64,000 bases of DNA from Candidatus Nitrohelix vancouverensis (lineage in GTDB: Bacteria; Nitrospinota; Nitrospinia; Nitrospinales; VA-1), in NCBI GenBank assembly GCA_015698305.1, contig CP048620.1:1452557-1516556 (forward strand). The letters run 5' to 3'. Below the pieces are notes generated by a model. That model saw nothing but the letters and a program-made list of their open reading frames with translations, did not search any database and was not told the DNA's origin. The first letter of the stretch is position 1; each line of letters opens with the position of its first letter. Of the stretch, positions 26,862 to 36,164 are shown piece by piece. Position numbers and translations under genes: made by a program.

Positions 26862-27539
26862 ATGGCTAGGCACCCGTTGCATCTCGAAAGAGAAATCACT
26901 CGTTTAAAAGATCTGATCCTGTCTCTCGGCACCAAGGTTGAAGAGAACGTCCAGAACTCCGTCAAGTCTCTCGTGGAGCGGCAGACGGAACTGGCGATGA
27001 AGGTCATTGAATCGGATACGGAAATCGACCAGATGGAAGTTGAGGTGGAAGAGGAATGTCTGAAAATTCTCGCCTTGTATCAACCCGTCGCCAATGATTT
27101 GAGATTCATCGTTTCCATATTAAAGATCAATCAGGATCTGGAGAGAGTCGGAGACCTGTCTTCCAACGTCGCGGAACGCGCCGTTTTTCTGGCCTCGAAG
27201 GAAGACCTGCCCATCCCTCAGGAAATTCACTTGATGGCGGACAAGGTGAAAGAAATGTTGAAGGAAAGTTTGAACGCTTTCGTCAACGCCGACGCGCTGA
27301 TGGCGCGTAACGTTTGCGCCAAGGACGACGAGGTGGATGATTTGAATCGGGAAATGTACGTGCAGATGGAAGAGGCGATGCGCCGGAACCCTGAACGCAT
27401 CAGCGGTTACATTCATATTTTGTCCGCGTCGCGCTATCTGGAGCGCATTGCCGACCATGCCACGAACGTGGCGGAAGACGTGATTTATCTGGCGGAGGGA
27501 GAGATCATTCGCCACCGTACCAATATGCGCGGGGAATGA
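26862..27539 (+). CDS. phoU: Phosphate transport regulator PhoU
   Basis: The 225-residue all-helical protein has the duplicated three-helix PhoU fold. Metal-binding acidic motifs occur in each half: ESDTEIDQMEVEVEEECL, RVGDLSSNVAERA, then KDDEVDDLNREMY and LERIADHATNVAEDVIYL. PhoU connects the Pst transporter to PhoR and restrains the regulon when phosphate is plentiful. It is the last gene of the pst operon, 11 bp after pstB, and ends 3 bp from the convergent DUF1566 gene. Confidence 0.95.
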   Translation: MARHPLHLEREITRLKDLILSLGTKVEENVQNSVKSLVERQTELAMKVIESDTEIDQMEVEVEEECLKILALYQPVANDLRFIVSILKINQDLERVGDLSSNVAERAVFLASKEDLPIPQEIHLMADKVKEMLKESLNAFVNADALMARNVCAKDDEVDDLNREMYVQMEEAMRRNPERISGYIHILSASRYLERIADHATNVAEDVIYLAEGEIIRHRTNMRGE

Positions 27540-27542
27540 TTT

Positions 27543-28139
27543 CTAGTCATTAGCATCTCTTACGCCGCGCACGCCGCCGTTCTGGCAAAAGGAAAAGCGG
27601 CGAATGTGCGACATGCCGTTCACGAAATACAAGGTCCTGCCGCAACAATCGCTCATCTTCGTGTTTTTGAAATTGGCCGACCAGTACCAGTAAGCCGCCC
27701 CGTCGGCGAAGCGGTTGTCCAGGGCTAAAGGATTTTCCTCGCTGTGATCGAGGCTGATGGCATTTTCCTGGGTGTTGTCGTAGATCGAAGCCAGTTCCTG
27801 CAGGGTGGGCAGTCGCCAGTCGTCATAGCCCGCCACTTCCAGATTCTCAATATAATCCACGGATTGATGAAAGTTCAGACAACGCTTGAGGTCGGCGTAG
27901 CTGTCTTCCTGCGCCCACATGAGGCCGGTGTCCAAATCCGTCAGAGTCCCGTCGCCGTTGTCTCGATAATGTTTGGGTGATTCTGGTTTGGGAGGAGCGA
28001 CCCATGCCGGGGCCTGGTATTCGGGCCTGGGGCCGATATCGTCAATGCCTGCCGCGCGCGCCGGGGAAGTCTGCGTTGCGCAGAGCAGTAGCGCGGCTAA
28101 TGTGAAAAACCTTACTGAAGAAGATAAGAACCCTGTCAT
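27543..28139 (-). CDS. Secreted DUF1566 (Lcl-like C-terminal domain) protein
   Basis: The 198-residue protein has a signal peptide (cut near residue 29, PARA) and one DUF1566 domain. The motifs are YRDNGDGTLTDLDTGLMWAQED, GYDDWRLPTLQELASIYD, YWYWSANF and a C-terminal RFSFCQNGGVRGVRD. The domain is related to the C-type-lectin-like fold and is found on cell-surface proteins; binding partners are unknown. Two Cys pairs may form disulfides. It is a single gene on the - strand, tail to tail with phoU. Confidence 0.82.
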   Translation of the reverse strand: MTGFLSSSVRFFTLAALLLCATQTSPARAAGIDDIGPRPEYQAPAWVAPPKPESPKHYRDNGDGTLTDLDTGLMWAQEDSYADLKRCLNFHQSVDYIENLEVAGYDDWRLPTLQELASIYDNTQENAISLDHSEENPLALDNRFADGAAYWYWSANFKNTKMSDCCGRTLYFVNGMSHIRRFSFCQNGGVRGVRDAND

Positions 28140-28220
28140 CCAGATTCCTCCCGCGAGGGTCAGTATTATCCTCTATATACTCCGAAATTCTATCCATGCC
28201 AAGCGATATTATAAGCCCGT

Positions 28221-30794
28221 TCAAGTCGCTTCGCGCAGGGTTTTGCCGGGCTTTCCGTTGAGCGAGTCGAGACTGCTCACGATGCCGGTCACAGCGGCGG
28301 CTACGGCGGTCAGGAAAATCGCCGAGAAGGTGACGGAAGGATAAAAATGCCAGGGGGCTTTGACCAGATATTCCATGACGCCCCAGGAGAGCAAGGCGGA
28401 CAGCCCGGCTCCGATCATTCCCGCGAGTAATCCGAGGAGAGCGTATTCCACTCCAAGAATTCGCGCGACCGCAAAACGTCGGGCGCCCAGAATTTTCAGG
28501 ATCGCAGATTCCTGCATGCGTCGGTATTTGGTCGACGCGATGGAGCCGGAGAGAATGATCAAACCGGAAAGGATGCTGAACCCCGACATGAAATCGACCA
28601 GAGCAGACAGTTTTTCAGTGATGTTCTGCACCGTTTTAACGATATCGCGCGAGCTCAGGGCGGTCACGTTGGGCAAGCTGTTCACGACGGCGCGTTGCAC
28701 TTCCATCTCCTTGTCTTCAGGAACGTGGGCGGTGGCGACGAAGGTGAGCGGCGCTCCTTCAAGCGCGGAGGGCGAATAGATCATGTAAAAATTAGTGCGC
28801 ATGTTGCGCCAGTTGACCTTGCGAATATTGGTCACAGGAGCTTCAATCTGCACGCCCTGAATCTCCATCGTTAAAGTCGCGCCGACGTCGATATTCAATC
28901 GTCTCGCGGCGTCTTCTTCCAATGAGACCTGCGGCGTCGAGGCGCCTTCCTTGCCCCACCATTTCCCCTTGATGATTTCATTGTCCGGCGGCGGTGCGTC
29001 GGACATATGAGTCAGCACGAACTCGCGGTTGATGAACCATTCCTCTGCCGCAGGGTTGTCGAACTTCCAATCCTGCGCCTTCACTCCGTTGGCTGAGTAG
29101 AATTTGGATCGAACTAGCGGCGTCAAACTACGTTCCGCCTCCGGAGCGACGGAATCAAGCGCCTGGGTGAACTGCTCGGTCTGGTCGGACTGGATGTCGA
29201 TGAAGAAATAATTGGGCGGCGAATTTTCCGTGTTGGAGGAAAGCATCGCCATCATGTCCATTTGCGTCAAACGCACCGTCAGCAGGAGCATGACGCCCAT
29301 TCCCAGACAGGCGACGATCGGCAGAGTCTGATTGTTGGGGCGGTGCAGATTGGCCAGCCCGTATTGACCGCTGACGGTTCCCGTCCATGAATATTTTTTG
29401 AGCAGACGGACGACGAGGAAGGCGGAACCCATCGACAGCAAAATAGCGACCAGGATTGCGGCGAGAAAAACCGCCGCATTTTTTACGGAGCCCGCTTGCC
29501 AGATAGACAAAGCAATCAAGCCCGCGGTGAAAGCGAAGCCTGCGGCGATGCGTTCCCTGCGCCCAATGTTGGGTTGATGTTCGTCGTCGAATCCGCGTCG
29601 GAACAAGCGGAGCGGTTTCACGCGCGAGGCGCACAGCAGGGGCCAGGCGCAGAAGAGCAGAGTCGTTCCCAGTCCAAGGATGATGGCGCGGAAAGTCGGT
29701 TCCCAATAAAATTCGGGTTTCACTTCAATAGCGAGCAGTCCGGCGAGTTTGGCGGGAAGCAGGAATTGAAAGCCGTAACCCGCCGCAGCGCCCAGGATCG
29801 AGCCGAGCAGGCCAAGGCCGAGCGCCTGCAATAAATAAATATTCCAGATGGTTCGAGAGCGCGCCCCCAGACATTTCATGATCGCCGCCGAATCGAGTTT
29901 CTGGGCCATGAAGACGCGAACGATCATCGCCACGCCAATGCCGCCCATCAGCAATGCGACCACGGCGATGGAGCCGAGATAACGACCGATGCGGTCGATG
30001 GATTGGGCGAGATTGGATTTGCGATCTTTGTAGGTTCGCGTTGAAGCGGCCTTGTCAGATAATTTGTGTTCGATATTGAATGCGACGATTTCCGGATCGC
30101 TGGAGTCGGCCAGACGAACAAGGGTTTTGTGGCGGACGCGACTGCCCGGCTGGATCAATTCCGAGGCATCCAGGGTTTTCAGGGAAACGAACAGGCGCGG
30201 CCCGATACTGAAGGCCCGCGACAGGCGGTCGGGTTCGGAGATTACGATGCCGCGAATGGTCACGCGGGATTTGCCAAGGTCGAAGGTGTCGCCGGCTTTC
30301 AGGTGGGTGCGGGCCAAAAAGGAAGTTTCGACCACAGCGCCGGAATCTTCAAGCAGGACTTCGAGCGCTTTTCCGGGTTTTGCTTCAAACTCTCCATAAA
30401 GCGGGTAATAGGGCGCTTCGGTTGGAACCGCTTTCAGTTCGGTGAGAATGGAACCGTTCTCCCCAGGTTTCGCGGGATCGGGAAAGCGCGCCATGGCGTG
30501 CAATTCCTTGATCGAGAGAAATTCCGCTTCCGGCCCAAGTTCTTTGCGAAGAATTTGCTCGTCTTTCGCGCTCATCGCCCAACTGCTTTTGATCTCGATG
30601 TCGGCGGCGAGCAAACCCTTCGATTCGTTTTGGATAGAGTTTTGAAGCGTCAGGGTGAAGGAGTTTATCACGGTAACGGCGCCCACGCCGATGGCGATGC
30701 ACAGAATGAAAAACGACAGACGCGCTGAGGCGCCGCGACATTCCGCCAAAGCCAGGCGGAACAACTGCCTGAGGGGTAAGGTTCCGTATGTCAT
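28221..30794 (-). CDS. FtsX-like ABC permease (YbbP type)
   Basis: The 857-residue protein has an N-terminal helix (about 22-45) followed by a MacB-type periplasmic domain. Two FtsX permease blocks (about 270-400 and 755-850) flank a second large periplasmic region. KCLGARSRTIWNIYLLQALGLGLLG and KILGARRFAVARILGVEYALLGLLAG are the paired cytoplasmic loops of this class. With the ATPase it forms an exporter or mechanotransducer of the YbbA-YbbP type, suggested to extract lipids or lipoproteins; the substrate is not established. It overlaps its ATPase gene by 4 bp. Confidence 0.88.
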   Translation of the reverse strand: MTYGTLPLRQLFRLALAECRGASARLSFFILCIAIGVGAVTVINSFTLTLQNSIQNESKGLLAADIEIKSSWAMSAKDEQILRKELGPEAEFLSIKELHAMARFPDPAKPGENGSILTELKAVPTEAPYYPLYGEFEAKPGKALEVLLEDSGAVVETSFLARTHLKAGDTFDLGKSRVTIRGIVISEPDRLSRAFSIGPRLFVSLKTLDASELIQPGSRVRHKTLVRLADSSDPEIVAFNIEHKLSDKAASTRTYKDRKSNLAQSIDRIGRYLGSIAVVALLMGGIGVAMIVRVFMAQKLDSAAIMKCLGARSRTIWNIYLLQALGLGLLGSILGAAAGYGFQFLLPAKLAGLLAIEVKPEFYWEPTFRAIILGLGTTLLFCAWPLLCASRVKPLRLFRRGFDDEHQPNIGRRERIAAGFAFTAGLIALSIWQAGSVKNAAVFLAAILVAILLSMGSAFLVVRLLKKYSWTGTVSGQYGLANLHRPNNQTLPIVACLGMGVMLLLTVRLTQMDMMAMLSSNTENSPPNYFFIDIQSDQTEQFTQALDSVAPEAERSLTPLVRSKFYSANGVKAQDWKFDNPAAEEWFINREFVLTHMSDAPPPDNEIIKGKWWGKEGASTPQVSLEEDAARRLNIDVGATLTMEIQGVQIEAPVTNIRKVNWRNMRTNFYMIYSPSALEGAPLTFVATAHVPEDKEMEVQRAVVNSLPNVTALSSRDIVKTVQNITEKLSALVDFMSGFSILSGLIILSGSIASTKYRRMQESAILKILGARRFAVARILGVEYALLGLLAGMIGAGLSALLSWGVMEYLVKAPWHFYPSVTFSAIFLTAVAAAVTGIVSSLDSLNGKPGKTLREAT

Positions 30795-31486
30795 GAGGCG
30801 GCGTTGCGTTGCGGGTCCGTCAGGACGTCTTCGATGATTTGCCCATCAGCCATCTTGAGGATGCGTTGCGTGCGTTCGGCGACATGCGCCTCATGGGTGA
30901 CGATGAGAATGGTGGCTTGCCGGGTTTGATGCAATTCCTGAATCAATTCGAGAATATGCTGGCCGTTTTTTGAATCGAGATTCCCCGTCGGCTCGTCCGC
31001 CAACACAATATCCGGCTCGTTGATGAAGGCGCGCGCCAGAGACAGGCGTTGCTGTTCGCCGCCAGACAACTGCGCCGGGTAGTGCAGGATGCGGTGCCCA
31101 AGGCCCACGGTTTCGAGAAGTTCTTTCGCCGATCCGTTTGTGTGCGCATTCCCGCCGAGTTCTGCGGCGAGAGAAACGTTTTCCAATGCGGTGAGCGTGG
31201 GGATCAGATTGAAATTCTGGAAAATGAATCCGAAACGCTGACCGCGCAGGACGGCGAGTTCATCTTCATTTAATTTCGTGATATCCTGCCCGTCGATGAG
31301 AATCTCGCCGGATGAGGGAAGGTCGAGTCCGGCGATCAGACCGAGTAAGGTGGTTTTGCCGCTTCCGGACGCTCCGGTGATGGCGGTGAATTGACCTTTT
31401 GGCACGTGCAGGTTGATGGATTTGAGAATGTTGACCTGGGTCCCTCCCGCCATGAGGGATTTGGATAAGTTATTTATTTTAATCAA
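30791..31486 (-). CDS. ABC transporter ATPase (YbbA/LolD family)
   Basis: The 231-residue ATPase shows Walker A GASGSGKTT, Q-loop FIFQNFNLIPTLTALENVSLAAEL, signature LSGGEQQRLSLARAF, Walker B IVLADEPTGNLD and H-loop ILIVTHEAHVAE. These are all characteristic of the MacB/LolD/YbbA class. It drives the FtsX-like permease encoded immediately downstream. A divergent tesA-like gene starts 38 bp away, reproducing the E. coli tesA | ybbA-ybbP arrangement and supporting the YbbA assignment over LolD. Confidence 0.9.
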   Translation of the reverse strand: MIKINNLSKSLMAGGTQVNILKSINLHVPKGQFTAITGASGSGKTTLLGLIAGLDLPSSGEILIDGQDITKLNEDELAVLRGQRFGFIFQNFNLIPTLTALENVSLAAELGGNAHTNGSAKELLETVGLGHRILHYPAQLSGGEQQRLSLARAFINEPDIVLADEPTGNLDSKNGQHILELIQELHQTRQATILIVTHEAHVAERTQRILKMADGQIIEDVLTDPQRNAAS

Positions 31487-31524
31487 TGATTGATCTCGTT
31501 AAGTTTCGGATTGAATGAATCGTT

Positions 31525-32202
31525 ATGAATAGGATTGTATATGGTATCTATTGTCGCAAAATCTGGATTAAATTTCCGGTGTTTTTTTTCCTCGCTTTTT
31601 TTATGCAGAGCGCCTCGGTTTGGGCGACGCCGATGGAGGAGCGCCCGGTGATTCTTGCATTCGGAGACAGTTTGACGGCGGGCTATGGCACGCCGCCGGA
31701 AGAAAATTATCCGGCCCGGCTACAGGTCATGCTGGACGCGGCGGGTTATGAATACCGCGTCGTCAACGGCGGCGTCAGCGGAGACACCACGGCGGGCGGA
31801 TTGCGTCGCATCAACTGGTCGCTGCGTCTGAAGCCGAGCATCGTGATTCTGGAACTGGGAGCGAACGATGGCTTGCGCGGACTTCCGCTGGACGCCATGC
31901 GCTCCAATCTTGATGGAATCATTCAACGTTGCAACGAAGCCAATGCGCAAGTTCTGCTGGCGGCCATGAAGATTCCTCCGAATTATGGCGAAGAGTACAC
32001 GACTGGATTTGAACAAACCTTTCATCGACTCGCTAAAAAACACGAATTGCCGCTCATTCCGTTTTTTCTGGAAAACGTCGCGGCGCGCCGGGAGTTGACG
32101 CAAGACGACGGCATTCATCCCACCGGAGAGGGTTACAAGATCGTCGCTGAAACGGTGATGGCGCATTTGAAGCCTCTACTCAAAACGACGACCTCGCCCT
32201 GA
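31525..32202 (+). CDS. tesA: Periplasmic SGNH arylesterase / thioesterase I (TesA-like)
   Basis: The 225-residue protein starts with a signal peptide (about 1-34, cut after VWA). The SGNH blocks are all present: FGDSLTAGYG with nucleophile S49, NGGVSGDTTAGG with the oxyanion Gly, LGANDGLRG with Asn, and DDGIHPTGEGY with the Asp-His pair. TesA-type enzymes hydrolyse acyl thioesters, esters and lysophospholipids in the periplasm. The gene is divergent from the YbbA/YbbP exporter, a conserved pairing. It abuts the convergent phosphoribosyltransferase-like gene without spacer. Confidence 0.92.
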   Translation: MNRIVYGIYCRKIWIKFPVFFFLAFFMQSASVWATPMEERPVILAFGDSLTAGYGTPPEENYPARLQVMLDAAGYEYRVVNGGVSGDTTAGGLRRINWSLRLKPSIVILELGANDGLRGLPLDAMRSNLDGIIQRCNEANAQVLLAAMKIPPNYGEEYTTGFEQTFHRLAKKHELPLIPFFLENVAARRELTQDDGIHPTGEGYKIVAETVMAHLKPLLKTTTSP

Positions 32203-33312
32203 TCATTCGTTTTTGAGAAATTGCAGATAGCCTTGTAGCGATTCAAAGACGCCACCGTCTTTCAGTCGGTCCATGCAGGCATCGTATGCCTTCTGGTAGT
32301 CGTCGAATTGATTGAACAAGACGGATAAGGCCGCCGCCTGGCAGGCGATCAGCGGAGCGGCTGGTCCCGATCCGGATTCCAGCGCTTCCTCTCCGAATTG
32401 AACAATCGCGGGTGCGGTCGCGGGCAGATTTTTAATTTCGGCGCAAGCAGAGGCGATCTTTTTTGCAGTTTCCGGGGCAAAGGTTTTTCCCGCATCAAAA
32501 AGAATTTCTTCCGCCGGATTCTGCCCCACAGCGCGAAACAAACGCGCCGGTTTGTGCACTCCATAGAGAGAGGTGCCTTCCATCCCATTGCCGATGACGG
32601 TTGTGTCGAAGCCGGCGAGCGCCGCGATGGCGGTCATCGGAACTTCATATCCCTTGTGGAAATAGGTGGAGGCGAGGAAATTCTCTTCCGCCTTCAGCGG
32701 GATCAACAGTTTTTCCAGCGTCGAAAGCGTTGTGCGTTTGACGATTTCCGAGCGAAGCGAGGCCATACGGTCCAACAGAGGGTGGGTGTGTCGTAAGGAG
32801 AGATAGCTGAACTGGAACTGTTCGAGAGCCGCCAGGCGGCGGTCGCGTGCGGCCTCTACAGGAGATGCGGGAATCTGATAATGTCCGATCAGCAATTCTT
32901 CAAAGGTCACGCCGAATTTGGGCGCGGCGGGCGCGGAGGAATGACCGTAGACCGGAAGTCCGAGCGCGGCGATGAGCGGGATCGCGTAAAAACCGAAATA
33001 GGGCCAGCGCGTGACGCCGTCAAAAGGATCGGCGATTTGCAGTAAACGCGGCAAGGGAACGGAAACGTTTTCGCAGGTCGCGTGCAAAGCGCGCCAGTAG
33101 CCGATATTTTCTTCGAGCGTTTCCAGCTTCATGCGCGCGGCGATCAGGAAAACGGCGGCGCGCGTTTCAGAGACGGATTGATTCAGGATCAGGCTCAAAG
33201 CGTCCTCGGCTTCCTGTTCCGTCAGGTTCTTGCTCATTTTCGGGCCAGCGGCGATTCTTTCAATATAAGACTTCATGCGCGCTGTGGGGTCGTTATTAAT
33301 ATTTGACGTCAT
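32203..33312 (-). CDS. Anthranilate phosphoribosyltransferase-like protein (TrpD2/YbiB group)
   Basis: The 369-residue protein has the N-terminal helical domain of glycosyltransferase family 3 (LTEQEAEDALSLILNQSVSETRAAVFLIAARMK) and then the alpha/beta domain. The usual PRPP glycine loop (GTGGD) is replaced by DPFDGVTRW. ALPVYGHS-like and TAIAALAGFDTTVIGNGMEGTSLYG strands follow. YbiB/TrpD2 relatives also lost the TrpD active-site motif and bind nucleic acid instead, so tryptophan synthesis is unlikely. No trp gene is near. Ends adjoin tesA. Confidence 0.75.
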   Translation of the reverse strand: MTSNINNDPTARMKSYIERIAAGPKMSKNLTEQEAEDALSLILNQSVSETRAAVFLIAARMKLETLEENIGYWRALHATCENVSVPLPRLLQIADPFDGVTRWPYFGFYAIPLIAALGLPVYGHSSAPAAPKFGVTFEELLIGHYQIPASPVEAARDRRLAALEQFQFSYLSLRHTHPLLDRMASLRSEIVKRTTLSTLEKLLIPLKAEENFLASTYFHKGYEVPMTAIAALAGFDTTVIGNGMEGTSLYGVHKPARLFRAVGQNPAEEILFDAGKTFAPETAKKIASACAEIKNLPATAPAIVQFGEEALESGSGPAAPLIACQAAALSVLFNQFDDYQKAYDACMDRLKDGGVFESLQGYLQFLKNE

Positions 33313-33419
33313 ATGGGGGCAATCAGTGGTTTGAAACTGCGTTTTAGAGTATCATATGGAATTCGATTCCATCGCCGGGCGACCGGTTTGAAAAATACTA
33401 TTCCCATTATAAAGGTTTT

Positions 33420-35081
33420 ATGTTGAAGGTTCTCCTGGTTTATCCCAATACGTCCGACGTTGCTTTGGACAATCTGGGATTTCAGCGCGTCTATGCGTTG
33501 TTGAATTCTATTGAAGATGTTGAATGCGATCGTTACAGCCTGCCCTTGGGTTGGGTTCCTGAAACGCAATCTCTGAATAAAGACGCTTTGGTTTCGCACG
33601 AACTGGGCCGCCCGGTTTCGGATTTCGACGTGCTTGCGTTTTCCGTTTCGTTTGAACCGGATTACCTGCATGTTGCGACGATTCTGAAATACTTCGGCCT
33701 GCCCTTGCGGCGCGAAGAGCGGGGGGCGGACGCTCCACTGGTCATTGCCGGCGGCTCTGCAATCTTCATCAACCCGGAACCTTTGGCGGAGTGTATGGAC
33801 GCCTTTCTGGTCGGCGAGGCGGAGAATCTTGCCGAGACTTTTTTTGCGGAACTGAAGGCGGCGCAGGGAATTTCCCTGAAAGAGATTTTACCCAAGACCG
33901 CGTCGATTCCCGGCGTGTATATCCCGGCTTTATATCGTCCGATTTATAACGACTTTGAGTTTTCCGGTTTTGAGGTCGATGACGGAGCGCCCAAACGGGT
34001 GGCGCGTTACTGGACGCCGAAGCAGGAAGATTTGTGTTCCCACTCGGTCGTTCACGACGGAGCGTCGACCTTCAATGGAATGGCCTTGCTGGAAGCCACG
34101 CGAGGGTGTATCTGGGCCTGTCGCTTTTGTACGGCAGGATTCATTTATCGTCCGCCGCGAGAGCCGGATTTGCAACGCACTTACGACAGTCTGGAAGCCT
34201 CGCTGGCGAAGTCGGGCGTGGAAACCCAGACAGTGGGTCTGATCGGCCCTTCGGTGACGGATCACCCGGATTTGATGGGGCTGGCGAAACGCATCACCGA
34301 TGCGGGCAAAACGCTTTCGTTTTCCTCCTTGCGCATGGAGACGCTGACCGATGAGTTGGTCGACCTGATATTACAGAGCGGACAAAAAACGCTCACCGTC
34401 GCGGTCGACGGCCCGTCCGAGCGAATGCGCGACGTGATCAACAAGGCGGCAACGGATGACTTCATCGTTGAGAAATGCCGCTTCCTCACGCAAAAGGGCT
34501 TACTGCATCTAAAAATCTATTCCATCATTGGATTGCCTGGCGAAACCGACGAAGACCTCGATCAGTTCATTGCGCTGGTTGAGCGCATCATGGCGGCTTA
34601 TGTTGATGAAGCGCGGAAAAAGAAAAAGATCGGTCAGGTGACGGTGAGCTTGAGTCCGCTGGTTCCCAAGCCGGGCACGCCCTTTCAGTGGCATCCGATG
34701 GAACACGCGGCGAGCCTTAAGAAAAAATTCATGCGCTTGCGCAAAGTATTCTCGCGTCTGCCGCATTTGAAGCTGAGTTTTGGATCGCCTAACGAAGCCT
34801 ATCTGCAAACGAGTCTGTCTCGCGGTGATCGCCGACTCACCGATTTCTTTTTGGAATACCTCGATAATGGGCACAATGAGAAAGAGGCGTTGAAACGTTA
34901 TCGCCCTCTGGCGGATCATTTCGCCTATCGGCAATTCGAGGCGAACGACGCCTTGTGTTGGGACATTGTCGATCATGGTTATCGCAACTCCTTTCTCTGG
35001 GAGGATTACCAGAGAGGTTTGAAGGCCGCAAGAACCCCTGTCTGCGATACCGCTGTCTGCAAAATCTGCGGGATTTGCTGA
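33420..35081 (+). CDS. Radical SAM protein with N-terminal B12-binding-like domain
   Basis: The 553-residue protein opens with a Rossmann-like domain (VLLVYPNTSDVALDNLGFQ...). A radical SAM barrel follows with the cluster motif C230xxxC234xxC237 (ATRGCIWACRFCTAGF). The last residues contain more cysteines (CDTAVCKICGIC). It resembles the TIGR03960-type group that is often fused to DUF2344 and may modify tRNA; here the DUF2344 part is absent. The reaction is not known. An AAAGG ribosome-binding site lies 5-6 bp before the ATG. It has a divergent promoter region with the TrpD2-like gene. Confidence 0.85.
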   Translation: MLKVLLVYPNTSDVALDNLGFQRVYALLNSIEDVECDRYSLPLGWVPETQSLNKDALVSHELGRPVSDFDVLAFSVSFEPDYLHVATILKYFGLPLRREERGADAPLVIAGGSAIFINPEPLAECMDAFLVGEAENLAETFFAELKAAQGISLKEILPKTASIPGVYIPALYRPIYNDFEFSGFEVDDGAPKRVARYWTPKQEDLCSHSVVHDGASTFNGMALLEATRGCIWACRFCTAGFIYRPPREPDLQRTYDSLEASLAKSGVETQTVGLIGPSVTDHPDLMGLAKRITDAGKTLSFSSLRMETLTDELVDLILQSGQKTLTVAVDGPSERMRDVINKAATDDFIVEKCRFLTQKGLLHLKIYSIIGLPGETDEDLDQFIALVERIMAAYVDEARKKKKIGQVTVSLSPLVPKPGTPFQWHPMEHAASLKKKFMRLRKVFSRLPHLKLSFGSPNEAYLQTSLSRGDRRLTDFFLEYLDNGHNEKEALKRYRPLADHFAYRQFEANDALCWDIVDHGYRNSFLWEDYQRGLKAARTPVCDTAVCKICGIC

Positions 35082-35264
35082 GTTCCTGAGCGGTTGTCGA
35101 CCTTCCGCAAAGAAGCAGGCGTTGGCATCCGTCGCGCTTCCATTCGGTCCGGCATTCCTTATTGAATCGGTTACAATAAATTGAACTGCGCAATACGCCT
35201 GTCAGGCGTTTGCGTCGCGCGCCAGCGTGTTTTAGTTTTTTCAGGCCCCTTTAGGACGCCGAGG

Positions 35265-36164
35265 GTGAAAGTGAATCAAGCGCCGTTTGATCCCAACTCA
35301 ATGAACAAGTTACCGCCGGAGGATCGCTTCTTCGACGTCAACGACCTCTGGTATTTCTGGAATGTCTGGGTGGTGCGTATTCTCTACCGCGCGCCGGTCA
35401 CGGCGAATCAGATCACCGGTCTCACTCTGGTCCTGGGCCTGGCGTCTGCGGCCTGTTTCCTTTGGGACGATCCGAACGCTTTGTTATGGGCTGGGGCCCT
35501 GCTCTACGGAAAAATTTTTTTTGACAATGTCGACGGCAACCTCGCCCGCGCTCGCAAAGAGGAAACGCGGCTCGGAAGGTTTTTCGACTCCCTGACCGAT
35601 TTTCTGTCTTCTGTACTGGTATATCTGGCCGCCGCCTGGCGACTTTATGACTCGACCGGACAATGGGAATGGCTGGCGCTGGGCGCATTCGCTCTTGTGT
35701 CCTGTCTTCTACAATGTTCCTACTTCGTTTTTTATCTGGTGCAGTACACCTCGATCTCCGGTTCGTACCGCAAGAATCGCGTGGATGAAAGCGTGACAAA
35801 AGCGGATATTCGTGCAGTTGAAGCGGGAGCGTCTCCGTTCATTCTTTTTTTGCAACGCATGCATGTCTTTTTTTACGGCTGGCAGGACAAATCGATCTTG
35901 TGGCTGGATCGTGTTGTGAGAAGCCGCGTCGGCGCTCAGGAAGGCGACCCGGACTGGTATCAGGACAAACGCTTCATGACCCTGGTAAGCCCGCTCTGCG
36001 TATGCACCTGCAACATGGTTCTGGTGGTGTTCGCGTTGGCGGACCGCCTGGATTTGTTGTTCCTTGTCTATGCTCCTCTCAGCATTGTCTATTGGTTTGG
36101 ATTGATTGTCTGGCAATGCCGCCGTTATACAACGCAACGTATCGCCCGGACTGAATGCCCATGA
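35265..36164 (+). CDS. CDP-alcohol phosphatidyltransferase family membrane enzyme
   Basis: About 299 residues with six or more hydrophobic helices. The complete CDP-alcohol signature D-x2-DG-x2-AR-x8-G-x3-D-x3-D is present near residues 85-110 (DNVDGNLARARKEE...GRFFDSLTD). Such enzymes transfer a phosphoalcohol from a CDP carrier to an alcohol in phospholipid synthesis; the substrate cannot be read from the sequence. The frame is open up to a TTG at 35181, but AGGA eight bases before GTG 35265 makes this a better start; ATG 35301 is the other option. It overlaps the next gene. Confidence 0.85.
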   Translation: MKVNQAPFDPNSMNKLPPEDRFFDVNDLWYFWNVWVVRILYRAPVTANQITGLTLVLGLASAACFLWDDPNALLWAGALLYGKIFFDNVDGNLARARKEETRLGRFFDSLTDFLSSVLVYLAAAWRLYDSTGQWEWLALGAFALVSCLLQCSYFVFYLVQYTSISGSYRKNRVDESVTKADIRAVEAGASPFILFLQRMHVFFYGWQDKSILWLDRVVRSRVGAQEGDPDWYQDKRFMTLVSPLCVCTCNMVLVVFALADRLDLLFLVYAPLSIVYWFGLIVWQCRRYTTQRIARTECP

